In this document: positions 57,749 through 64,000 of the stretch, piece after piece
Numbering within the stretch: position 1 is the first letter of the stretch
Layout: each line of letters opens with the position of its first letter
Assembly: GCF_024362805.1 (NCBI RefSeq)
Contig: NZ_CP093299.1
Location: 496,001-560,000 of the forward strand
DNA length: 64,000 nt
From: Salipaludibacillus sp. LMS25
GTDB taxonomy: Bacteria; Bacillota; Bacilli; Bacillales; Salisediminibacteriaceae
Direction of reading: 5' to 3'
The notes under the pieces: generated by a model
The model's input: only the letters and a program-made list of their open reading frames with translations
Told to the model about the DNA's origin: nothing
Databases searched by the model: none
Translations under genes and position numbers: made by a program

Positions 57749-57772
57749 AGAGCAGCTGATATGGCTGCTCTT
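57749..57772 (-). terminator. Terminator of the lipoprotein gene
   Basis: Stem AAGAGCAGC/GCTGCTCTT with a 7-nt loop on the stop codon of the lipoprotein gene, followed by a moderately T-rich run (TTCAATTCCCTTTTT). Confidence 0.75.
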
Positions 57773-58166
57773 AATCATTTCTTTCTAGATAATTTTTTCC
57801 GCTCTCTATCATTGCTATTACGGCTTCTCTATTCTCCATAAGATCATCTGTATCAGATTGAATAAGTTTACTATTTGCATATTTTCCAGTGCTACCTAAT
57901 ACAAAAGTGATAATGTCTTCATCCGCATCACTAAATACCTCAAACAACATATCATTATCATCGTATTTATCTTTAAATCCGTAAAGTTTATAGATATCTT
58001 CTTCCGGAAGATTTTCAAGAACTGTATCAGATTCAATTGCTTCGGCTATGATATCCATAACCTGCATAGCATCGTTTGCTAAATCTTCATTTACATTCTC
58101 ATGAATAGACACTTGATTACATCCTACCAGTAAAACTCCCATTAAAATAAAATATAAATATCTCAT
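57771..58166 (-). CDS. Putative lipoprotein of unknown function
   Basis: A 131-residue protein with a signal peptide and lipobox (LLVGCN, Cys at about residue 16), so it should be lipid-anchored on the outer face of the membrane. The mature part is acidic and helical (ANDAMQVMDIIAEAIESDTV, YGFKDKYDDND). No family is recognised. The ATG has a strong AGGAGG-type site. It is divergent from a small plus-strand gene, sharing a 106-bp promoter region. Confidence 0.7.
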   Translation of the reverse strand: MRYLYFILMGVLLVGCNQVSIHENVNEDLANDAMQVMDIIAEAIESDTVLENLPEEDIYKLYGFKDKYDDNDMLFEVFSDADEDIITFVLGSTGKYANSKLIQSDTDDLMENREAVIAMIESGKNYLERND

Positions 58167-58222
58167 TCTCCCCCTCCTTTCCTCCTATTCTACACGCTTC
58201 CTATATAGGTAACAATAACCAT

Positions 58223-58251
58223 TTGACAAAGAGAACGTTTGTTTGTATTTT
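58223..58251 (+). promoter_or_regulatory. Promoter with LexA-box-like element
   Basis: -35 TTGACA (58223-58228) and -10 TATTTT (58246-58251), spacer 17 bp. The spacer carries AGAACGTTTGTTTG (58232-58245), which matches the Bacillus LexA/DinR box CGAACRNRYGTTYC at 11 of 14 positions. If real, the downstream 67-residue gene would be DNA-damage inducible. Confidence 0.45.
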
Positions 58252-58272
58252 AATGATTAACGAGGTGATAAC

Positions 58273-58476
58273 ATGACAGACTCAGAACGTAAAGTGTATC
58301 GAATTGTATTTAATCATAACCATATCAAAGACCAAAACACCAAATATAACAACTTACTTAAATTCACAGGCAAAACTCCCAGAGAATTGGACGAGGTACT
58401 AGATGCCCTTCTGGAAAAGAAGCTCATTTGGTGGGATAAGGATAAAAGTAAGGACGTGGCGTTGAAGGAGAAATAG
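58273..58476 (+). CDS. Small winged-helix-like protein of unknown function
   Basis: A 67-residue protein with helical segments LKFTGKTPRELDEVLDALLE and a closing KKLIWWDKDKSK, a pattern like a compact winged helix of phage-type regulators. The ATG has GAGGTG 7 nt upstream. It is followed by a good terminator, so it is a single-gene unit. The family is not recognised. The LexA-like promoter element hints at an SOS-linked role, by inference. Confidence 0.6.
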   Translation: MTDSERKVYRIVFNHNHIKDQNTKYNNLLKFTGKTPRELDEVLDALLEKKLIWWDKDKSKDVALKEK

Positions 58477-58505
58477 TGACTTTAAGCCTATCGAGAGACT
58501 ATCAT

Positions 58506-58538
58506 GACTAGCCTAGTGATGCGCTAGTCTTTTATTTT
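58506..58538 (+). terminator. Terminator of the 67-residue gene
   Basis: Stem GACTAGC/GCTAGTC with a 10-nt loop, followed by TTTTATTTT. Confidence 0.85.
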
Positions 58539-58689
58539 GTCTATAGATAACTGACTAAGGTCCTATGCCTTCTACATTTTCAGTTACAGCCGCATCCTAC
58601 CTCTTCTTAAAAATACGTCTATTTCCTTATTTAACCTTGATTATTTTTCCATTATTATGTATAGAGGCGTGCTCATCACGCTTTTTTCA

Positions 58690-58849
58690 TTTATCACAGA
58701 TAACCGTCCGTAAAAATCCCGCCTCAAAATAGAAGAGGAAAGCTAAATCTATTTAGGCGGGAGATAACGGACGCTAATGTCCTGATTCACTCAACTACCA
58801 ATCAGTGGGAGAAGTACGATAACGCCCACTGATTGAAGGTTCGTTTTAT
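58690..58849 (-). repeat. R2 repeat, full-length inverted copy (160 bp) upstream of the LXG gene
   Basis: Flanked by TTTAT at 58690-58694 and 58845-58849. On the minus strand it carries hairpin 1 CAATCAGTGGGCG/CTCCCACTGATTG and hairpin 2 GTCCGTTATCTCCCGCCT/GGCGGGATTTTTACGGAC, both well paired. Its end lies 28 bp from the LXG start codon, so it is probably in the 5' leader of the toxin transcript. Confidence 0.92.
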
Positions 58850-58877
58850 AATTTAATAGAAAGTGAGCGTTTATTTC

Positions 58878-60374
58878 ATGAGTATGAAGCAATTAGATGT
58901 GGACAAGCTTCATGAAGGGATTGATATGACGATCCAGGGGCTCCGTCAGAAAGAAGACCAACTACGCGATATGGAGGTGGCCCTTACTAATTTTGTCAAC
59001 TTAGAAGCTGAATTTAGAGGGAAAGGTGGCCAAGCTATTCGCGATTTTTATGCCACGTGCCATATCCCTTTTATTCAATCATTAAGACTGTTCACGGAAG
59101 ATTGCGAACACGCACTCCTGAACATCAAGGAATCTTTATATTTAGTGGAGCCGGCACCGGGCGGATTCATTGATCAAGCCTTTCTTGAAGGTGAGGTTCA
59201 GGACGGGCTGGACAGAGTCAGTCAAACGGCCATGTCATTAACGGATTCGGCGAATGATACACTAAGAAGTATTCAAGATATTATCGCCATCCCTCTTATT
59301 GATGATAGTGCTGTCCAACAAGCCGTTCATATGGCCAAAAAGAAAGCCAACGCGATTGTTGACGAAGTGTTGCAATTTGACCACTCGAGTGCCGCCTCGT
59401 TACAGTCTATCAAGGAGAACCTGCAAACATTAGGTAAGTATGTCATGGAGATGCACGAAGCCATGGATGGTGGCCATCTCAGCGTTAAAGACTTTTCAGT
59501 CACCCAATTGCAGCATTTACCCACACATGGTACGCTGACAGAGGTGTTACAAGAGCGATCAACAGAGATTAAATCAACGGCTGATCCAAGGGAGGAAGAA
59601 CTGGCGATACTCGAAGCTGAGCGAGCAGCCATTGAAGCCGAGGAACTAGCGAGACTTGAAGCAGAACAGGCCGCCATCGAAGCAGAGGAAGCACGCCTAG
59701 CTGAACAGCAAGCCTTAGAAGAAGTAGAAGAGGACAAATCGTGGTGGTCGAAAACAGTCTCAGCTGTGGCGGACACGGTAGAAAAAGCGGTTGATACGGT
59801 TGGCAATGCGGCATCAAGTGCGTATAATTATGTTACAGAGAACCCCGCCGCAAGTCTCTCAACGGTTGTTGATTTCGTCCCAGTCGTCGGTAACTTAAAG
59901 GCGGGGATTGAAGCTGCCACAGGATACGATCCTCTCACCGGTAGGCGTTTAGAACCTTGGGAGCGTGCCGTATCTGGTGGCGCTATTCTAGGCGGTGCGG
60001 CTGTAAAAGGCGCTTCAAAAGTTGCCAAGTTTGCGAAGAATGCGGATAAGGTTGGGGATGTTACTAAGGGTACGGTTAAAGGTCCATACTCGCATATTCC
60101 AGATTCGAAGACTGTTGGAAAAGGTAAAGACTTTACTGCTGCCCAAAAGAATAAGATAATACAAGAAAATATGAAAAAAAATAATGGGGTTGTTAAGTCT
60201 GACCAGTCAGGGAAAATTTGTTGTAAACCACAAAAAAGTCAAAAAGGAGTGACACCTCCTCAAAACGAATGGCAGATTGATCATATTGTTTCTAAAGATA
60301 AAGGTGGAACCAATAGCTATGGTAATGCGCAAGTTCTCACTCGAAAGGAAAACAGAGACAAATCTAATAAATAA
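58878..60374 (+). CDS. LXG polymorphic toxin with C-terminal HNH nuclease
   Basis: Type VII (Ess/WXG100-like) secreted antibacterial toxin. The 498-residue protein opens with an LXG domain (about 1-200: KQLDVDKLHEGIDMTIQGLR). An imperfect Ala/Glu repeat follows at about 240-285 (ARLEAEQAAIEAEE-type). A pretoxin PT-TG region comes next (GYDPLTGRRLEPWERAVSGG near 352). The C-terminal toxin ends WQIDHIVSKDKGGTNSYGNA then LTRKENRDK, an HNH-nuclease pattern with the catalytic DH, N and N. I chose the ATG at 58878; GTG at 58863 is an alternative. No Lap helper genes are seen upstream. The immunity gene follows after 12 bp. Confidence 0.88.
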   Translation: MSMKQLDVDKLHEGIDMTIQGLRQKEDQLRDMEVALTNFVNLEAEFRGKGGQAIRDFYATCHIPFIQSLRLFTEDCEHALLNIKESLYLVEPAPGGFIDQAFLEGEVQDGLDRVSQTAMSLTDSANDTLRSIQDIIAIPLIDDSAVQQAVHMAKKKANAIVDEVLQFDHSSAASLQSIKENLQTLGKYVMEMHEAMDGGHLSVKDFSVTQLQHLPTHGTLTEVLQERSTEIKSTADPREEELAILEAERAAIEAEELARLEAEQAAIEAEEARLAEQQALEEVEEDKSWWSKTVSAVADTVEKAVDTVGNAASSAYNYVTENPAASLSTVVDFVPVVGNLKAGIEAATGYDPLTGRRLEPWERAVSGGAILGGAAVKGASKVAKFAKNADKVGDVTKGTVKGPYSHIPDSKTVGKGKDFTAAQKNKIIQENMKKNNGVVKSDQSGKICCKPQKSQKGVTPPQNEWQIDHIVSKDKGGTNSYGNAQVLTRKENRDKSNK

Positions 60375-60386
60375 GGTGGAGAAAAA

Positions 60387-61058
60387 ATGTCACTAAACCC
60401 TATATCAATAAAAGGATGGAATTATGAGCATTTATGGAATGGTTGCATCTTGGCCTCTATTGCACATGCTATTATGGTTGCACATTATCCCTACTTATCT
60501 AATGAACATTCATGGGATGGATTCAATTATAATGTTCAAGATAGTGAAGGGATAAGAGGAACTGTAACATTTCAAAAGAACAATTTAGTAGCTGCATTTA
60601 GAAACGATGAGACTGTTCCAAGAAATTTCTCGTCTTTGGACTTTTTTCAAGGAGCACCTGATAAAATAATTGAAATTGCTAAGGTTGAAACTCTTCAATA
60701 TTTGTTAGAAAGTGTTAACGGTAAAGATATCCCTTTAATTACCACCGCTATTTGGGGAAATGGAAATCAAATTTTCTCACTTGATACGTTTGATATTATG
60801 ATAGAAAATGGGGGAGGACTTTTAGAGAGGCAAGTAATGGAGTTTCATGAAGCAATTGAATCATGGCAAGAGTACTACGAAATGACTGTAGAACAAATTA
60901 CCTTACTGAAGAATATATACCAGCGAAAAATATCTAAGCCAAATGAAAAAATTGTTTTATCATTGAATGATATAAATCTAATTGGAACCGTTGATGAAGA
61001 AGGGTTGAATGAAAGTAGAATATCGTTTAGTGAAATAGGCATTGATTGGATTGAATAA
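60387..61058 (+). CDS. Probable immunity protein for the LXG toxin
   Basis: A 223-residue soluble, acidic protein that I do not recognise by sequence. It includes LWNGCILASIAHAIMVAHYP near the start, and a helical segment, GLLERQVMEFHEAIESWQEY, in the middle. It starts 12 bp after the toxin stop with AAGGTGGAG upstream. A terminator follows. In LXG loci the gene directly downstream of the toxin is normally the cognate immunity gene; this is the basis of the call. Codon use is more AT-rich than in the toxin N-terminal part, which fits an exchangeable toxin-tip/immunity module. Confidence 0.65.
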   Translation: MSLNPISIKGWNYEHLWNGCILASIAHAIMVAHYPYLSNEHSWDGFNYNVQDSEGIRGTVTFQKNNLVAAFRNDETVPRNFSSLDFFQGAPDKIIEIAKVETLQYLLESVNGKDIPLITTAIWGNGNQIFSLDTFDIMIENGGGLLERQVMEFHEAIESWQEYYEMTVEQITLLKNIYQRKISKPNEKIVLSLNDINLIGTVDEEGLNESRISFSEIGIDWIE

Positions 61059-61064
61059 AGATTA

Positions 61065-61106
61065 ATTTAACCTTGATTGGCTAAATGCCTTTCAAGGTTA
61101 ATTTAG
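61065..61106 (+). terminator. Terminator of the toxin-immunity operon
   Basis: Stem TTAACCTTGA/TCAAGGTTAA followed by TTTAG, just past the immunity stop codon. Confidence 0.75.
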
Positions 61107-61142
61107 TATAGGTAAGATCTCACCACAGCAAACACTTATGAG

Positions 61143-61174
61143 AAAATAACAGCCTCCGCTTAAAAGCGAGGGCT
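61143..61174 (-). terminator. Terminator of the amidase gene
   Basis: Hairpin AGCCCTCGC/GCGGAGGCT followed on the minus strand by GTTATTTTC. On the plus strand it is followed by ATTTTTATT, so it may work both ways. Confidence 0.75.
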
Positions 61175-61181
61175 ATTTTTA

Positions 61182-62192
61182 TTACTTAAACAACATCTGA
61201 AATGTCTGCGGTCCTGCAATCCCATCCACTTGTAAGTTGTTCTGTCGTTGGAAAGTACGGACAGCGCTTCTTGTTTTGGCTCCGAAGATACCGTCTATCG
61301 CTCCTGGACTCGTTCCTTTACAATGTAAAACAGCTTGAAGAATCCACGTGATGTTTCCTCTTGCCCCTTGGCGTACCGTTACACATGCTCTACGTGTTTT
61401 AGGGCCAAAAACACCGTCAACAGCAAGTCCACGGTTAAACTGTCTATTAAGTTCTGTCTGTAGCCCTTTGACTAGTGCCCCTTTTGTTTGAGGTCCAAAC
61501 AAGTTATCGACTGAGATACTCAAACGGTAACGACTGTTAAGCGTCCTCTGGATGGTGGCGATTGTGCCAGACGCTTTGTTTGGTGATCCGTTTGAGTTCT
61601 TAGGCTTAGATGGTCTAGGCTTACTTGGTGCGTTTGACCCGTTAGACGGTGACCCAGACTTAAGCCCGAACATTTTAGCAATTGCGTTAACGTGTCCTTC
61701 TGCAATTTTGTCCAAGAACTTATCATCTTTAAGTTTGTTAGCATCGCTAGCATTGTCTATAAATCCATTCTCTGTGAGGATAGCCGGCATGTTGGTTTGT
61801 CTTAATACAGCAAAGTTAGCTTGTTTCTTACCTCTGTTATTAAAACCTGTCGCTTCGACAACTTCCTCATTCATTAGGCTTTGCTTAGATTCAGTCGCAG
61901 AAGACACATTCCCATTAAAGATGAAATCCTCGTACCCTTCACCGCCCCCAGCGTTAATATGAATGGATAAATAGTAATGAGCGCCCCAATCATTCGCCAT
62001 TTTTGCACGATTGGATAAGCTGATAAACGTGTCATCTGTACGGGTAAGGCGAACTTCCACACCGTCATACTCTTCTAATTTTTCAGCAAGTCTTTTAGCT
62101 ATTTTTAATACTAGTTCTTTCTCTTGTAGTCCATTTCCTACAGCGCCTGGGTCAGAACCACCGTGACCAGGATCAATGAAAATTTTAATCAT
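61182..62192 (-). CDS. N-acetylmuramoyl-L-alanine amidase (phage-type endolysin)
   Basis: Cleaves the bond between muramic acid and L-alanine of the stem peptide. The 336-residue protein has an Amidase_3 domain (about 1-175) with zinc ligands in IDPGHGGSDPGAVG and SIHINAGGG and the glutamates in QEKELVLKIA and LTENGFIDN. A serine/proline-rich linker leads to two C-terminal peptidoglycan-binding repeats (VDNLFGPQTKGALVKGL and IDGIFGAKTRSAVRTFQ). No signal peptide is present, consistent with export through a holin. The holin gene lies upstream but is cut off by IS copy B, so its own promoter and ribosome binding site have been lost. Confidence 0.92.
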   Translation of the reverse strand: MIKIFIDPGHGGSDPGAVGNGLQEKELVLKIAKRLAEKLEEYDGVEVRLTRTDDTFISLSNRAKMANDWGAHYYLSIHINAGGGEGYEDFIFNGNVSSATESKQSLMNEEVVEATGFNNRGKKQANFAVLRQTNMPAILTENGFIDNASDANKLKDDKFLDKIAEGHVNAIAKMFGLKSGSPSNGSNAPSKPRPSKPKNSNGSPNKASGTIATIQRTLNSRYRLSISVDNLFGPQTKGALVKGLQTELNRQFNRGLAVDGVFGPKTRRACVTVRQGARGNITWILQAVLHCKGTSPGAIDGIFGAKTRSAVRTFQRQNNLQVDGIAGPQTFQMLFK

Positions 62193-62197
62193 AATTA

Positions 62198-63849
62198 GGG
62201 GTTGCTTAACAACATCCCTTTTAATGAGTTTTCATCTGACAGTCTCGTTTATCTGACGTGAGTGATCCGATCGTTGTCATAAGCAAGAAAAAATGAAGAG
62301 CCCTTAAGGCCTTCGACAAGTTAAGATTTAACACTTGCAGGGCGATAATAGATTCACTTGTCTCTTTTAGACGTGCTCGAATAAGCCCTAAACCATAAGT
62401 GCGTTTGGCTTCTCCGAATTTGCCCTCAATGGCATTTCGCTCACGTGCATCCTGGTAGGCGACTCGTTTTTGTTCTTTATTTTCTTTTTTCGAGGGTCTT
62501 CCTAGCTTTGGACCGCTAAGGCGAATCCCTTCTCGCTTGCAATAAGCACGATTTTCACGTGTCAGATAAATCCGATCTGCTAAAACAGCTTCTGGATAAT
62601 ACCCAAAGCGGTTTTTGTACGACGCTATCGCTCTTTTCAAATCTGTCCCTTCGTGGTAGGCATCCCACCTTACGTTATCTAGGAATGCCCAGCCATCCCT
62701 CATAACGAGTGACAGTTTCGCACCAAATTCAACGTTTGTGTGTGCTTTTCCTCGAACAATCGGTCGTACATGCGGTTGTGAGATACTCACGATTCTGTCA
62801 TCAATTCGATGAGATTTTGACGTGTACATCTGCTTTTGTTGTCGGTAAACGGCTTGAATCACTAAGAGATCACGATACTGACGACGACTTAAAGCTGAAA
62901 GCCCAACCTGATCTACCAAGTTTGTCACATGCTTTAGATCACGTTTGACGTAGTTGAGTTGCTTTCTAATTCCCTTTCTCAGCTTACGTTTGGACGGCTT
63001 CTTCTGCTTAGTCAAACTCACATACTCTTTACGGGCTTTTTGACGGTATGTTCTTGGTTTCTTTTGACTACCACCAAGGGAGTCATGAAGGGTATCAATC
63101 ATGCCTTCTAATTTTTCACGGCTCTTGTTCAAAAGAGTCACGTCAGTCGGATAGGTGATATCAGCTGGGGCACATGTCGCATCAATGAGCAGCTTTCCTT
63201 GATGATAACGTGGTTCCTCAGACTTATCCGGCTGATCTGGTTTAGATACGGAGGACTTTGAAGCACCACCTGAGCCATGATGAGAGTCGTCATCATCAGA
63301 ATCAGCCTCTTTAGAAGAGCCACGGGCTTCTTCTACCACCCATTCATTTACTTGGTTCAAGATGTCACGGGTAATACGCTTTCTAAAATGAGTCATCGAG
63401 GAGGCATGAAAGGGTGGGTCTTCTTGATAGTCTGGCAAGCCTAGAAAGTACTGAAGATACGGATTCTCAGTCACCTGCTCCACCGTTTCACGGTCACTCG
63501 TCCCTAACCTTTCTTTAATGATAAGGGCACCAAGAGCCAGCCGAACCGAGTAAGCGTGCGCACCTTGAGTGAGGTCTTTCAAGTGATGTTTATACTGGTC
63601 TTCTACTTTCCACCATGGAATAAGGTTCGCCAGTTTTACCCACCGGTTATGTTTATTTAACTTGCCGCCAAATGGCAGAAAAAAATCGTCAGGTAACAAC
63701 ATGTGATGTTCTGAATGATTGTACATGTTTTCTCGACCTCCACATGCAAGGTTTTTTTATAACAGTCTACGTTTTTCCTTGCACCTTACTTCGACATAAA
63801 TGCCCAGAATCCTTGTGAAATCTTACTTTTAAAGTTATTCAGCAGTGCC
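62198..63849 (-). mobile_element. IS5/IS1182-like insertion sequence, copy B (1652 bp)
   Basis: Same length, terminal repeats and transposase as copy A. It is flanked by TAATTA at 62192-62197 and 63850-63855. Removing it with one TAATTA gives GAG TAA TT ATG: the holin stop and the amidase start come together with GGAG upstream of the ATG. This shows that TAATTA (or part of it) is the duplicated target. Confidence 0.9.
62221..63726 (-). CDS. IS5/IS1182-like transposase (copy B)
   Basis: A 501-residue transposase identical to that of copy A: DUF772 N-terminal domain, serine-rich acidic linker, and a DDE domain with LLIDATCAPADITYP, PEAVLADRIYLTRENR and RNAIEGKFGEAKRTYG. The identity of both copies points to recent transposition. 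The gene is complete and both terminal repeats are intact, so the element may still be active. Confidence 0.9.
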   Translation of the reverse strand: MYNHSEHHMLLPDDFFLPFGGKLNKHNRWVKLANLIPWWKVEDQYKHHLKDLTQGAHAYSVRLALGALIIKERLGTSDRETVEQVTENPYLQYFLGLPDYQEDPPFHASSMTHFRKRITRDILNQVNEWVVEEARGSSKEADSDDDDSHHGSGGASKSSVSKPDQPDKSEEPRYHQGKLLIDATCAPADITYPTDVTLLNKSREKLEGMIDTLHDSLGGSQKKPRTYRQKARKEYVSLTKQKKPSKRKLRKGIRKQLNYVKRDLKHVTNLVDQVGLSALSRRQYRDLLVIQAVYRQQKQMYTSKSHRIDDRIVSISQPHVRPIVRGKAHTNVEFGAKLSLVMRDGWAFLDNVRWDAYHEGTDLKRAIASYKNRFGYYPEAVLADRIYLTRENRAYCKREGIRLSGPKLGRPSKKENKEQKRVAYQDARERNAIEGKFGEAKRTYGLGLIRARLKETSESIIALQVLNLNLSKALRALHFFLLMTTIGSLTSDKRDCQMKTH

Positions 63850-63852
63850 TAA

Positions 63853-64000
63853 TTACTCATCTCCTTTTAGTATGGTTATCGCTTGTTTTAATTGTTTTGG
63901 TATAGGTAGACCCATCCTACCTACGTTTTCTGTAATGCTAATTAGCTCGTTGACGATATAAAAGACGAGAGCCGCCATAAAGATTAAAGCCTCAGACTCG
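63853..64000 (-). CDS. Phage holin, C-terminal 48 residues (runs off the window)
   Basis: The minus strand reads ALIFMAALVFYIVNELISIT followed by ENVGRMGLPIPKQLKQA and ends TILKGDE. A hydrophobic segment followed by a polar IPxxLKxA-type tail is the end of toxin-secretion/phage-lysis holins. It was originally followed directly by the amidase gene. The rest of the gene lies beyond the window. Confidence 0.8.
   Translation of the reverse strand, partial: ESEALIFMAALVFYIVNELISITENVGRMGLPIPKQLKQAITILKGDE

Noticed and set aside
59327..59806. 159-codon serine-rich frame antisense to the LXG gene
   Set aside because: It is a shadow of the Ala/Glu-rich repeat coding region, with low-complexity serine runs and no ribosome binding site.
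54507..63849. Composite transposon carrying the LXG toxin between two IS copies
   Set aside because: Each IS copy separately reconstitutes its own target (holin-amidase junction for B, IS256 remnant for A), which indicates two single insertions.
1..64000. CRISPR array, rRNA or tRNA genes
   Set aside because: No regularly spaced short repeats with unique spacers, and no rRNA or tRNA-like sequence was noticed. The R1 and R2 copies are dispersed and much longer.

Overview
The window is a low-GC Firmicute chromosome, almost certainly a Bacillaceae member. It follows the Bacillus subtilis order of the min/mre - radC - maf - spoIIB - comC - folC - valS - spoVID - hemAXCDBL - ysxC - lonA - lonB - clpX - tig - ysoA region. 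It encodes sporulation proteins (SpoIIB, SpoVID, CotS-like kinases), has Bacillus-type ribosome binding sites, and carries a T-box in front of valS. The species cannot be fixed from sequence alone; an alkaliphilic or halophilic Bacillaceae is my guess.

Positions 1-44.9 kb are the conserved backbone, nearly all on the minus strand. It includes the cell-shape genes (minC fragment, mreBCD), radC, maf, an aspartase, spoIIB, comC, a GGDEF protein and folC. Next come a divergent pair of ATP-grasp ligases and a five-gene lia-type envelope-stress operon (liaIH-FSR, no liaG). Then follow a D-amino-acid transaminase, valS with its T-box, the spoVID operon with two CotS-like genes, a Nudix gene, the six-gene haem operon, ysxC-lonA-lonB, clpX, tig and a TPR protein. 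Relative to B. subtilis, the aspartase, GGDEF gene, ATP-grasp pair, lia operon and transaminase look inserted into this backbone.

Positions 45-64 kb are accessory DNA. They hold a gene split by a small repeat, a TetR-controlled ABC exporter operon, and scattered orphan genes of the kind found in toxin/immunity islands (DUF3885, DUF1878-like, DUF4288, others unknown). There is a patch of decayed IS256 and IS3 pieces, and two full-length copies of one IS5/IS1182-like element. An LXG polymorphic toxin with an HNH-nuclease tip is followed by its probable immunity gene. The window ends in a prophage-type lysis pair (amidase, holin) that the second IS copy has split.

The most striking signal is two related families of small structured repeats, here called R1 (about 158 bp, plus a recurrent 55 bp form) and R2 (about 155 bp). 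Together they have 15 copies across the window. Most copies begin and end with ATAAA (TTTAT on the other strand). Both families share a CAATCAGTGGG hairpin followed by a second long hairpin. One R1 copy sits inside a gene, and removing it with one ATAAA copy rejoins the reading frame exactly. This is direct evidence of transposition-like insertion with a 5-bp duplication. The layout resembles the bcr1 repeats of the B. cereus group but is not obviously the same sequence.
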